Assembly: GCF_007751715.1 (NCBI RefSeq)
Contig: NZ_CP036292.1
Span: forward strand, 2,728,001-2,792,000
Source: Rosistilla oblonga
Lineage (GTDB): Bacteria; Planctomycetota; Planctomycetia; Pirellulales; Pirellulaceae
Direction of reading: 5' to 3'
DNA length: 64,000 bases
Part shown: piece after piece, positions 19,478 through 28,583 of the stretch
How the letters are laid out: each line of letters starts with the position of its first letter
Numbering within the stretch: the stretch's first letter is position 1
Made by a program: the position numbers and the translations under genes
Notes under the pieces: generated by a model
Databases searched by the model: none
The model's input: only the letters and a program-made list of their open reading frames with translations
What the model was told of the DNA's origin: nothing

Positions 19478-19819
19478 ATGTCCAAAGCGTTACTGTTATC
19501 GACCGACCTGTTTTTCGCGAGCCGCATCAAATCGGCGGCCGTCGAAGCTGGCTATGAAATGTCGATGGGCAAATCGATCGAAAAGGTCACCTTGAAGGAG
19601 GGCCTGCAGGTGGTGATCGTCGACCTTTCAACGACTGGCAGCACGGTCGAAGCGATCGCCCAACATGTGCGTGAACAGGCGCCCTCGGCGAGGTTGGTAG
19701 CTTTTGGGCCGCACGTTCAGACCGGGCGGCTGGCAGCGGCGCGAGAGGCCGGGTTCGACGTAGTGTTAACTCGAGGCCAGCTGGATCATGGCTTGGGGCA
19801 ACTGTTCTCGGAAGCTTAA
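19478..19819 (+). CDS. Degenerate response-regulator receiver-like protein
   Basis: This 113-residue single-domain protein starts at ATG 19478. It has the alternating beta/alpha pattern of a receiver: ALLLSTDLFF, then VVIVDLS with D49 at the phosphoacceptor position, then ARLVAFGPHV and FDVVLTRG. The N-terminal acidic pair is reduced to D10, the Thr/Ser switch residue is not apparent, and the conserved Lys is Arg (R99). Phosphorylation is therefore doubtful. It sits between the 3-hydroxyacyl-CoA dehydrogenase and rpoD, with over 300 nt before the latter. The role is unknown. Confidence 0.65.
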   Translation: MSKALLLSTDLFFASRIKSAAVEAGYEMSMGKSIEKVTLKEGLQVVIVDLSTTGSTVEAIAQHVREQAPSARLVAFGPHVQTGRLAAAREAGFDVVLTRGQLDHGLGQLFSEA

Positions 19820-20138
19820 GTGTCGACAAACCCTTCCGCCGGTAGATCGCACTCAGGAGTAAATGCTAGCGTGGTGGACTTGTTAAGCGTATCCGGTAGT
19901 TCGATTTGCAAGCATTGAATGAAAGTTTGCATTTTTGAGAAAAAGGACTCGGTTTAGGCGGAATCATGTCTAGTCTGCAAGAGAGATCTGGGTAGAATAT
20001 TGCTCTTCAGTTCGCCAAGGAAGTGCGACCCGGCTGTTGTGGACTTGACCGCACAAGTCACAACTCAATCCCAATCCCGCAAGGGGCCGACACCCAATCC
20101 CGAATACGTGGTGTCGGTGACAAAAATGGAGGTTTGTC
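19820..20138 (+). promoter_or_regulatory. Upstream region of rpoD
   Basis: This 319-nt non-coding stretch precedes the primary sigma factor gene and must carry its promoter. It contains an A/T-rich patch around 19920-19950 and no long inverted repeat. A GGAGG at 20128-20132, 6 nt before ATG 20139, fixes the rpoD start. No specific operator is visible. Confidence 0.4.
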
Positions 20139-21764
20139 ATGGAAGTGATGGAGAAGGAACTCGTCGATCTGATCGCCAAGGGGAAGTCCCAAGGTTATTT
20201 GACTTACGAAGAGGTCAATAACTATCTACCCGACGAGGACGCAAGCCCAGAAAAGCTGGACAATCTTCTGTTGGCGATCGAGGATCAAGGAATTGAGCTC
20301 GTCGATGAATCGCTTGCTGGTGGCATGTTGGCCAAGGGCAAGCTGACCGATGTCGATCCGTTTGTCCCTGCGTCGGAGCTGCCTAAAGCAAGCGACGATC
20401 CGATTCGGATGTATCTGAGTCAGATGGCAGAGATCCCGTTGCTGTCCCGCGAGGAAGAGATCAACCTCGCGAAGAAGATCGAAGTCACGCGTCGCCAATT
20501 CCGTCGTGCGATCCTCGAATCGGACTTCGCGTTGCGAGCCACTGTCGAAACGCTCCGCAATGTTCATGAGGGCAAGCTGCCGTTTGATCGCACGATCAAA
20601 GTCTCGTTGACCGAACGGTTGACCAAGGAACAGGTGAGCGCTCGGATGCCGCACAACCTGCGAACCGTTGGCATCTTGATGGACCAGAACAAGCAAGATT
20701 TTGATGTGATCGTGCGGAAGAGCAGCAGCGACGAGGCTCGCGCCGCCGCTCGCTGCAGCTTCATTCGCCGCCGCCGCAAATGTCTGCAGTTGGTTGAAGA
20801 GTTGAGCCTTCGCAGTCGTCGCGTGACGCCGCTGATGAAACAGTTGGAAAATTTCTCCTCGCGAATGGACTACATCAAGCAACGTATGACCCAACTGGGC
20901 AACGACGCTTTGTCCCGCGACGAAGATGCCGACCTGCGACAAGAACTGCGTGAACTGATCCGCGTAACGCAAGAGAGCCCGACCTCGCTACGCAATCGCG
21001 TCGCCAAGTTCCGCAAGCACTTCGAGGCTTACGAAAAAGTCAAACGCGAACTCTCCAGCGGCAACCTTCGTCTGGTCGTTTCGATCGCCAAGAAGTACCG
21101 CAACCGTGGGCTCAGCTTCTTGGACCTGATCCAAGAGGGGAACACCGGCCTGATGCGAGCCGTCGACAAATACGAATATCGCCGCGGCTTCAAGTTCAGC
21201 ACTTACGCGACCTGGTGGATTCGCCAAGCGATCACCCGTGCGATCGCCGATCAAGCTCGCACGATCCGCATCCCGGTTCACATGATCGATGTGCTCAGCA
21301 AGCTGCGTCAGGTTCAAAAACGCATGCTGCAAGAATTGCGTCGCGAACCGACGATGGAAGAGATCGCGTTGGAGACCGAGATCCCGGTTGAGGAGGTTCG
21401 CCGCGTGATGGACATCGGTCGCCATCCGGTCAGCCTCGACCGTCCTGTTGGCGAAGGGGAAGACAGCAGCTTTGGCGAGTTCATCGAAGACAACGAGAGC
21501 GACAACCCGGTCCGCTGTGCCAGCAATGGTATTCTGCGACAGAAGATCGAAGACCTGTTGAAGACGTTGACTTATCGCGAGCGTGAGATCATCAAGCTGC
21601 GGTACGGTTTGGTCGATGGCTACAGCTACACGCTCGAAGAAGTCGGCAGGATCTTTAAGGTCACGCGTGAACGCGTTCGCCAAATCGAAGCGAAAGCTGT
21701 TCGCAAGCTGCAAAGCCCCAACCGCGCCGACCACTTGGAAGGCTTTTTGAAGACCGAGGTTTAG
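20139..21764 (+). CDS. rpoD: Primary RNA polymerase sigma factor (sigma-70, RpoD/SigA)
   Basis: The 541-residue group 1 sigma factor directs housekeeping promoter recognition. An N-terminal region 1.1-like helical segment ([19 protein letters not shown]) is followed by region 1.2 ([20 protein letters not shown], from ~86), a non-conserved insert (~130-290), region 2 ([37 protein letters not shown]; ~320-380), region 3, and region 4.2 ([20 protein letters not shown], ~495-515). The -10 recognising aromatic/basic residues and the helix-turn-helix look intact. ATG 20139 is supported by GGAGG six bases upstream. It is shorter than E. coli RpoD because the insert is smaller. Confidence 0.97.
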   Translation: MEVMEKELVDLIAKGKSQGYLTYEEVNNYLPDEDASPEKLDNLLLAIEDQGIELVDESLAGGMLAKGKLTDVDPFVPASELPKASDDPIRMYLSQMAEIPLLSREEEINLAKKIEVTRRQFRRAILESDFALRATVETLRNVHEGKLPFDRTIKVSLTERLTKEQVSARMPHNLRTVGILMDQNKQDFDVIVRKSSSDEARAAARCSFIRRRRKCLQLVEELSLRSRRVTPLMKQLENFSSRMDYIKQRMTQLGNDALSRDEDADLRQELRELIRVTQESPTSLRNRVAKFRKHFEAYEKVKRELSSGNLRLVVSIAKKYRNRGLSFLDLIQEGNTGLMRAVDKYEYRRGFKFSTYATWWIRQAITRAIADQARTIRIPVHMIDVLSKLRQVQKRMLQELRREPTMEEIALETEIPVEEVRRVMDIGRHPVSLDRPVGEGEDSSFGEFIEDNESDNPVRCASNGILRQKIEDLLKTLTYREREIIKLRYGLVDGYSYTLEEVGRIFKVTRERVRQIEAKAVRKLQSPNRADHLEGFLKTEV

Positions 21765-22000
21765 GCCACGGTTTGTGGAGGCTTGGGCGGCGAAACGCTT
21801 GGCTTTGCTGCAACGTGCTCGCCGTTGCGACGCTGTCGCTGGCGAGTCAATTGGCCTGAGCTTCCACCGTCTCGAACGGATCTGGCCGGAGCTAATCGCT
21901 GGCTAGGCAAATGCGTTAGGAATGTTGGACCACATCGGCTATAATGTCGCTTCGTAGATGAACGAAGGCGGTTCACCATTTTTGACGAGGTATTGAACGG

Positions 22001-23464
22001 ATGCGCAGATCAGGCATTTGCGGCTCGGCACATGAACGCCATGCATTTGAGTCGTTTGGAGGGACAACCCACGAAGGCCTTTGTTTGGCCAGCCGTCGGA
22101 ATTTTGTGAAGGCGAGTGCCGCGGGGATCGCTGGGCTCTCTCTGCCAGCGCTTCTGCAACAACGCGCTGCAGCGACACAATCCGGACGCAGTATCTCATC
22201 GAACAAGTCGGTGATTCTGCTGTGGATGACCGGTGGTCCCAGCCACATCGACATGTGGGACATGAAGCCCGATCGGCCGCTGAATAATCGCGGTCCCTTC
22301 TCGCCGATTCAGACGGCGATCCCGGGCGAATTCATCTGCGAACACCTGCCGCGACAAGCGGCGATGATGGATAAGTTTACGCTCATCCGTTCGGTCGATT
22401 GTCGCAGCAGCAGCCATGAACCGAACATGGTCATGCAGACCGGCAACCGCGACGCGGCGCCGCGAACGAATCGGCTCGGCGCCAACTATCCCTCGATCGC
22501 TTCGATCATCGCCAAGGAACGCGGGCCCAATCAACCGAACATGCCCGCTTACGTCGCCTTCCAGAAAGCTGCGGGGCACGTCGGGCACGCCGGTTATCTC
22601 GGCCACGCCTTCGACCCGTTCCAAGGGAACGCCGCGGCAAAACTGCCGATCTACGACACCGTGGGGAAGGACAGTGGCCGGATCTCCGACGCGCCGATGT
22701 TCAACTTCGCGAAGGATTTGAGCTTCGAACGGATCGAACAGCGTCAGCAATTGTTGAAGCAACTGGATCAGGTTCGGCGAAACCTCGACCACTCCCCCGC
22801 CGTGCAGACGTTGGATCAGTACCAACAGCAAGCGATCCAGACGCTGACCGGCAGCCATGTCCAGAAGGCATTCGATTTAGAGCAGGAGTCGCAGGCGACT
22901 CGCGATGCTTACGGCGATCACTTGTGGTGCCAACAGGCGTTGATGGCGCGGCGGTTAGTTGAATCGGGAGTCTCGTTTGTCACGATCGACCTCAGCTACC
23001 ATCCCTCCTCGGGAACCTGGGACAACCACGGCGACAACATTCCGCCGTACGGTGGAATCGAACGCGGATTGAAGCCACTGCTGCCGCTGTTCGATCGTTT
23101 GATCACGACGCTAGTTTCGGATCTCGATCAGCGGAACATGCTGGACGATGTCTTAGTCGTTGCGATGGGAGAATTTGGCCGGACGCCGAACATGGGAACC
23201 CAGGGCAGCACCGATGGCCGCAACCACTGGCCGCAAGTGATGTCGATGTGTTTGGCCGGCGGCGGAATGCGACACGGCCAGATCATCGGCGCCACTGAAA
23301 AGGATGGGGGCCAGATCAAGAACCGTCCCGTGACGCCGGGCGACTTGGCGGCGACGATCTATCACCACATGGGCGTGCCGCAAAACGTGACCTACGAGGA
23401 CACGCGCGGCCGGCCCCACTTTGCTGTCCAAGAGAACGGACGCCCGATCGCCGAACTGATTTAA
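22001..23464 (+). CDS. DUF1501 protein, Tat-exported
   Basis: The 487-residue protein belongs to the DUF1501 group of the alkaline phosphatase/sulfatase-like superfamily, which is abundant in planctomycetes. A twin-arginine signal SRRNFVKASAAGIAGLSLPA begins at residue 31. Family blocks include VILLWMTGGPSHIDMWDMKP, GEFICEHLPRQAAMMDKFTL, VAMGEFGRTPNMG and GRNHWPQVMSMCLAGGGMRHG. Export to the periplasm after folding is expected. The biochemical function of the family is not established; degradation of sulfated or complex polysaccharides is often suggested. This copy has no PSD1 partner next to it, unlike the second DUF1501 gene at 24127. Confidence 0.9.
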   Translation: MRRSGICGSAHERHAFESFGGTTHEGLCLASRRNFVKASAAGIAGLSLPALLQQRAAATQSGRSISSNKSVILLWMTGGPSHIDMWDMKPDRPLNNRGPFSPIQTAIPGEFICEHLPRQAAMMDKFTLIRSVDCRSSSHEPNMVMQTGNRDAAPRTNRLGANYPSIASIIAKERGPNQPNMPAYVAFQKAAGHVGHAGYLGHAFDPFQGNAAAKLPIYDTVGKDSGRISDAPMFNFAKDLSFERIEQRQQLLKQLDQVRRNLDHSPAVQTLDQYQQQAIQTLTGSHVQKAFDLEQESQATRDAYGDHLWCQQALMARRLVESGVSFVTIDLSYHPSSGTWDNHGDNIPPYGGIERGLKPLLPLFDRLITTLVSDLDQRNMLDDVLVVAMGEFGRTPNMGTQGSTDGRNHWPQVMSMCLAGGGMRHGQIIGATEKDGGQIKNRPVTPGDLAATIYHHMGVPQNVTYEDTRGRPHFAVQENGRPIAELI

Positions 23465-23726
23465 CGCTGCAAATCGGTTGGCGACAGCGGTCGTCGCAGC
23501 GGTTCCGGCTGGGATAAACAGCTTGCCTATGGCGGGACAACTGCGAATACTTTGCAGGGCAACAATTGGCGACGCGGCGGAAGCTCACTTGCTAGCGAAG
23601 CCGATTTTGGTGTATATCGAAATCGGCCTAACGTCGCAGCGTTGACTAACCGAATCGCGAGGAGTGCTTCGGTGCCCAGCGAAGCCGAAATTTTCGGCGG
23701 GGCTCACTGCTTGGAGGATGGAATCG

Positions 23727-24026
23727 ATGGGACGCGTTGGATCATTTTTGTTAGGCGTTGCGGTTGGTGCCGGTACGCTGTATACCGCGATGAATTATCA
23801 CGTCGTTCGCTCCGAAGGTGGCACTCACCTGGTCCGCAAGACCGAAGTCGGACTCAGCGGCACGTATGCCGATATCCGCCAATACAGCATCAGCGATTGG
23901 CGCCAGCGACCGCAGTTGACTCAAGCGATGCTGAAGGCGCAGCGTTCGGACCTGATGGCTGCATCTCCCACGCAGAACTTGCAACAGCGAGTTGGTTCGA
24001 TCGTGGGAGGCGTCTTTGGGCGTTAA
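23727..24026 (+). CDS. Small single-span membrane protein, hypothetical
   Basis: ATG 23727 is chosen because GGAGG (23713-23717) lies 9 nt upstream; the ATG at 23718 directly abuts that site. The 99-residue product has one N-terminal membrane segment (GSFLLGVAVGAGTLYTAMNY), then a basic soluble part (TYADIRQYSISDWRQRPQLT). I do not recognise a family. It lies between two DUF1501 genes but is separated from both and oriented like the first. Confidence 0.6.
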   Translation: MGRVGSFLLGVAVGAGTLYTAMNYHVVRSEGGTHLVRKTEVGLSGTYADIRQYSISDWRQRPQLTQAMLKAQRSDLMAASPTQNLQQRVGSIVGGVFGR

Positions 24027-24126
24027 GCTTCGGTCGTCTCTTCGCCTTGCTCGGCGGGGCGGACGTGCAATTGCAAGCTAGTCGTTTTCGGGCGTTGACC
24101 TCAGGTCGTCTCTTCTTTAACGCCGG

Positions 24127-25620
24127 CTAAGCCAAAACGTCTTTGATTAGCGTTGCCGGTTTGACGCCAGTCAGCTTTTGATCGAGCCCCTGGAATGGGA
24201 AGCTGAATCGGTTGTGGTCGAAGCCCAACAGATGGAGCATCGTGGCGTGGAAATCGCGCAGCTGCACGGGGTTTATTGCGGCAGAGTAGCCAACGGCATC
24301 GGTCTCGCCGTAGGTCATCCCTGGTTTTGTTCCGCCCCCGGCCATCCATAACGTGAAGGCGCCGGGGTTGTGATCGCGTCCCACGAATCGCATTTCGGTG
24401 CCGCCGCGGTTCTCTCGCATCGGAGTTCGGCCGAACTCGCCGCTCCAAACTACCAATGTGTCTTTGAGCATGTCGCGTTGTTTTAGGTCGGCTAGCAAGG
24501 CGGCGATCGGACGATCGATCTGCTGGCACTTGCTCTTGAATCCTTCGTTGAGCGCTTCATCTTTGCCAGCGCCGTGCGAATCCCAGCCCCAGTCGAACAA
24601 CTGGATAAAACGGACATCACGCTCGGCCAATCGCCGGGCCAGCAAACAATTGTTGGCAAACGATTCCTTCCCCGGCTGAGTTCCATACATCGCGTGCACG
24701 TGTGCCGGTTCGTCATCGATTCTCATCGCGTCGGGGACCGCGGTTTGCATGCGGAACGCCATTTCGTATTGCGCGATCCGGGTTAGAGTTTCGGGATCGC
24801 CAAACTCGACGCTAGTCCGCTGGTTCAGCTTGCTCAACGCATCGAGAACCTGGCGTCGTTGATCGCGGGAAACGCCAGCGGGGTTGGAGATGTCGAGGAC
24901 GGGATCGCCCTGCGACCGACACTGCACTCCTTGGTAGACCGATGGCAGGAAACCGCCGCTCCAAAGAGCTTTGCCGACTCGCGGTTGGCGACCTCCGGAA
25001 AGCAGCACCATGAAGCCGGGAAGGTCCTCGTTTTCGGAGCCCAGTCCCCAGGTGGCCCACGAACCGATCGATGGACTTCCCATCCGAGCCTGTCCGGTAT
25101 GAACCATCAACTGAGCCGGGCCGTGATTAAATTGGTCGGTTACCATCGTTTTGATGAAACAGACATCGTCGACATGTTTTGCGAAGTGGGGCATCCGGTC
25201 CGAGACCCACGCCCCACTCTCCCCGTGCTGTTCGAAAGGATATTGCGGCCCCAGCATCTTGGGAGTCCCCTGGATAAACGCAAATCGCTTGCCCTCCAAA
25301 AACGATTGGGGGCAATCGTGGCCGTCGAGTCGTTTGAGATCGGGTTTGTAGTCGAACAGCTCCAACTGACTTGGGGCGCCGATCATGTGAAGGAAGATCA
25401 CACGCTTCGCCTTTGCCGGCAGCGGCGGCTGGATTGGGCTGAGCGGATTGTTGGCATCGTGCACCGGCAGAGCTTGGGAAGGGGCTGCGTATCCCGGTGA
25501 GTTCTGCATTGCCAACCACAACGCTCCCAGCCCGGTCGGGCAGCTGCGGAGAAAGTGGCGTCGGGTTTGGTGCTGTAACCTCAACCGTTGCAATTCGCTG
25601 GAGACAGATTCATTGTTCAT
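24127..25620 (-). CDS. DUF1501 protein, Tat-exported, operon partner of PSD1 protein
   Basis: The 497-residue DUF1501 protein has a twin-arginine signal (TRRHFLRSCPTGLGALWLA). The start is ATG 25620 with AGGGTG about 7 nt upstream; a GTG at 25629 would place that site inside the gene. Family blocks include IFLHMIGAPSQLELFDYKP, DCPQSFLEGKRFAF, VVWSGEFGRTPMRENRGGTE, GRDHNPGAFTLWMAGGGTKP and a C-terminal LLGFDHNRFSFPFQGLDQKL. It follows the PSD1 cytochrome gene by about 10 nt, the classic planctomycete PSD1-DUF1501 pair. It is the last gene of the sigma-factor operon. The activity is unproven; a sulfatase-like hydrolase role is possible. Confidence 0.92.
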   Translation of the reverse strand: MNNESVSSELQRLRLQHQTRRHFLRSCPTGLGALWLAMQNSPGYAAPSQALPVHDANNPLSPIQPPLPAKAKRVIFLHMIGAPSQLELFDYKPDLKRLDGHDCPQSFLEGKRFAFIQGTPKMLGPQYPFEQHGESGAWVSDRMPHFAKHVDDVCFIKTMVTDQFNHGPAQLMVHTGQARMGSPSIGSWATWGLGSENEDLPGFMVLLSGGRQPRVGKALWSGGFLPSVYQGVQCRSQGDPVLDISNPAGVSRDQRRQVLDALSKLNQRTSVEFGDPETLTRIAQYEMAFRMQTAVPDAMRIDDEPAHVHAMYGTQPGKESFANNCLLARRLAERDVRFIQLFDWGWDSHGAGKDEALNEGFKSKCQQIDRPIAALLADLKQRDMLKDTLVVWSGEFGRTPMRENRGGTEMRFVGRDHNPGAFTLWMAGGGTKPGMTYGETDAVGYSAAINPVQLRDFHATMLHLLGFDHNRFSFPFQGLDQKLTGVKPATLIKDVLA

Positions 25621-25630
25621 CGAGATCACC

Positions 25631-28495
25631 CTACTTCATTACGACTTCGTCGAGGTTCAATAGCACCGCCGCTACCGACTGCAATCCGTCCGCTTCGCTG
25701 TCGGATCGGGTTTCATTTGCCAAGCTCACCAAAACCTGCACGTCTTCATCTGTTGCTGGCCGGCAGGTCACCAGCCGATACCCGTAACGAATCTGGTTGG
25801 CCAGTTCATCATCCGCATCTCGCATCCGCTGCGCCAGGGCATCGATGCACTCGGCAAACGTCTGATCGTTGAGCATCATCAGGGCTTGCAGGGGAGTGTT
25901 GGAACGCAAGCGACGCGGTGCACAGAATTCCCGCGACGGCGTGTCGAAGGCGGCAAACATCGGATACGGAATGCTGCGTTTGATATACGTATAGATCGAT
26001 CGTCGATGGCGATCCGGGGAATCTTGTTTTGCGACCTCCCAGCGATCTCCCGATTGGAAGGGTTGCCAAACGCCAGCGGGAATCGGCGGGTGGACCGGCG
26101 GGCCAAACTGTTTGTCGCTCATCAGTCCCGCCAACGCCAATGCTTGGTCGCGGACCGTCTCCGATGGCAATCGATAGCGTGGGCCGCGAGCGAGCAAGCG
26201 ATTTTCGGGGTCTCGCCGCAGCAGTTCCTCGCTGACATTGGCGGCTTGGCCATAGGTTCGCGATAAAACGATCTCGCGCAGCAACGCCTTCACGCTCCAA
26301 CGATGTTCGGTCTGAAAACGGACGGCTAGATAATCGAGCAGCTCGGGATGGGAGGGCAATTCGCCCGAAGATCCAAAGTCCTCTTCGGTGGCGACGATTC
26401 CAATTCCAAACAACTGGGACCAGAATCGGTTCACCGCGACGCGTGCCGTCAGCGGATTGGTATCCGAGGCCAGCCATTTTGCCAGCGTCAATCGGTTTGC
26501 GGGGCCCTCGGGAAGTGGCGGTAACGACTGGGGCGTTCCGGCGGTGACCTGTTCTCCTTTGGTTAGAAACAAGCCGCGCTCGAAAACGTGGGTCGATCGC
26601 GAAAGGTGTTGCGGCAGTTCTTGCATCACCGGAACCGAGACCGAGCGGATCGCGGCTCGCTTCTTCTGTAGCGTGGCAAGTTCGTCTCGCCGCGCGGCGA
26701 GCGATTCCTCGTGAAGCGAGTTGGTGAACTGATCCGCGTCGGAGACCGCCAAGTCGCCGCGGCGAGTGATCAGCGAAAATGCGGCAAGCAGGTAGACGCG
26801 GTGCTTCAGCGTTACTTGCAGTTGTGCTCCCGGAGGAACCTTGGCTGGGGAGCTTAGGATCAACGCGGCTTGCCGAGGATGGTTGATTCGACTGTAGGCC
26901 GCAAACCCGCGGTTCGACTTTGGATCGAGACTCAATTGCGGATCGTAAAATGGATCGGGTTCATCGATCAGCAACGATTCGATTTTCAATTCTTCCGACA
27001 GCTTCCCCTCGCGATCGACAAGCCTCGCATCGATGCTTGAGATCACAAATCCCCATTCCGAATCGTCGATCGCTTTGGAGGGCTGCAGCGGCATGGCGGT
27101 CAATCGTATGGCCGTCAATTGTGTCATGTCATCGGGCAGCGACGCGGTTAGCGTGATGTCGGTGTTGCGGCTGACAGTTCCCACCGTTTGGAATTCGGCG
27201 AGATCGTCGAAGCGATTGACTTCCAATTGAGTCTGATTGTTGCTGGTCGCTGTCATCTCTACGATCGGCCGCCAAAGGCTCTTGTTCGACAGCAGTTGGA
27301 ATTCTTGCTCCCATATCCGCTCTTTCAGCCGATCGATCTGCCGGTCTAAATCCGATGCCTGCGCATATTGCTGTTTATCCAATGGCGCCGCGGCGACGGG
27401 CCAATCCTCGTTCAGATCGCAATCGGTAGTGTTGTTGAAGAACGCTGCAAATTGGTAATATTCTTCGTGGCGAAACGGATCGTAGGGATGGCTGTGGCAT
27501 TGCACACAACCAAACGTTACGCCCTGCCATGTTTGCCACGTCGTGTTGACGCGATCGAGCACAGCGGCGATGCGAAACTCCTCATCGTCGGTTCCACCTT
27601 CTTCATTGCTCTGCGTCAACCGATGGGCTGCTGTGGCGATTCGATCTTCCATCGTGGGATTTGGCAGCAAGTCGCCTGCGATCTGTTTGATCGTAAATTG
27701 ATCGAAGGGGAGATCGCTATTCAGGGAATCGATGACCCAATCGCGATACTTCCAAACCGATCGACGCCCGTCGGCTCCCAGTCCCTTGGAGTCGGCATAG
27801 CGAACTTGGTCCAGCCAGACGCTCGCCCATCGTTCGCCAAACGCTGGCGATTGCAGCAATCGATCGACAGCCTCTTGCTTCGCCGTTTCGGGACTCTCCG
27901 CATAGCTGATGCAAAATGCATCGAGCTGTTCCAGGGTTGGTGGCAATCCAATCAGGTCCAACGACACCCGCCGCAACCACCGTTCGGGATCGGCGTCGGG
28001 GGATGGTTGAAGTCCGTCGGCGTCGAGTCGCGCCATCACAAAGCGATCGATCGGATCGCGAATCCAATTGGGATCCGAGACCTCTGGCAACGCAGGTGAT
28101 GTTGGCGCTTCGTATGCCCAGTGGCTTGTCTGCCATTTTGCTCCCTCGTCGATCCATTGCGTCAAAAGATCGATCTCGTGCTGCGGCAATGCGGGACCGT
28201 GTTCTGCCGGCGGCATCCGCAGTTCCGGATCGCTCTCCAGCACACGTTCGATCAGCAGCGATTCATCCGAATTCCCCGGCTCGACAATCCAACCGTTTGG
28301 TGGCAAGACTTGGTCGCGATAGACAAACGAAATGTCGCCCGCTTGCTTGACTCCGCCGTGGCAGGATGTGCAGTGCTTTGCGAAGATCGGCCGAATGTCG
28401 TTGTTAAAATCAATCGTTGGCTGAGCGGTTGCCGGCGCATCGCCAAGGCACACAAGGAGAGCCAACGCTAGTAGTGGTTTGTAATGGTGATGCAC
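25631..28495 (-). CDS. PSCyt1/DUF1549/DUF1553 (PSD1) cytochrome c-like protein
   Basis: The 954-residue secreted protein has signal peptide LLALALLVCLGDAPATA, then a PSCyt1 haem motif CTSCH at 42-46 in IRPIFAKHCTSCHGG, with RMPP further on as a candidate axial Met region. DUF1549 (PSCyt2) follows with WIRDPIDRFVMARLDADGL and WLRRVSLDLIGLPPT. The C-terminal half is DUF1553 (PSD1) with NRLTLAKWLASDTNPLTARV and FDTPSREFCAPRRLRSNTPL. The start codon is GTG. The family is periplasmic, probably redox-linked, and of unknown reaction. It is followed after about 10 nt by a DUF1501 gene and preceded by the FecR/LamG gene 88 nt upstream, in one operon. Confidence 0.92.
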   Translation of the reverse strand: MHHHYKPLLALALLVCLGDAPATAQPTIDFNNDIRPIFAKHCTSCHGGVKQAGDISFVYRDQVLPPNGWIVEPGNSDESLLIERVLESDPELRMPPAEHGPALPQHEIDLLTQWIDEGAKWQTSHWAYEAPTSPALPEVSDPNWIRDPIDRFVMARLDADGLQPSPDADPERWLRRVSLDLIGLPPTLEQLDAFCISYAESPETAKQEAVDRLLQSPAFGERWASVWLDQVRYADSKGLGADGRRSVWKYRDWVIDSLNSDLPFDQFTIKQIAGDLLPNPTMEDRIATAAHRLTQSNEEGGTDDEEFRIAAVLDRVNTTWQTWQGVTFGCVQCHSHPYDPFRHEEYYQFAAFFNNTTDCDLNEDWPVAAAPLDKQQYAQASDLDRQIDRLKERIWEQEFQLLSNKSLWRPIVEMTATSNNQTQLEVNRFDDLAEFQTVGTVSRNTDITLTASLPDDMTQLTAIRLTAMPLQPSKAIDDSEWGFVISSIDARLVDREGKLSEELKIESLLIDEPDPFYDPQLSLDPKSNRGFAAYSRINHPRQAALILSSPAKVPPGAQLQVTLKHRVYLLAAFSLITRRGDLAVSDADQFTNSLHEESLAARRDELATLQKKRAAIRSVSVPVMQELPQHLSRSTHVFERGLFLTKGEQVTAGTPQSLPPLPEGPANRLTLAKWLASDTNPLTARVAVNRFWSQLFGIGIVATEEDFGSSGELPSHPELLDYLAVRFQTEHRWSVKALLREIVLSRTYGQAANVSEELLRRDPENRLLARGPRYRLPSETVRDQALALAGLMSDKQFGPPVHPPIPAGVWQPFQSGDRWEVAKQDSPDRHRRSIYTYIKRSIPYPMFAAFDTPSREFCAPRRLRSNTPLQALMMLNDQTFAECIDALAQRMRDADDELANQIRYGYRLVTCRPATDEDVQVLVSLANETRSDSEADGLQSVAAVLLNLDEVVMK

Positions 28496-28583
28496 TGGAA
28501 CTCGAAGCGATTGAGGTGGGGTTCAAACTGGGGGAACTGCACGCGTCGGCCCGCGCGGCGCGTCGGGCGAAGGTGGCGAGTTG

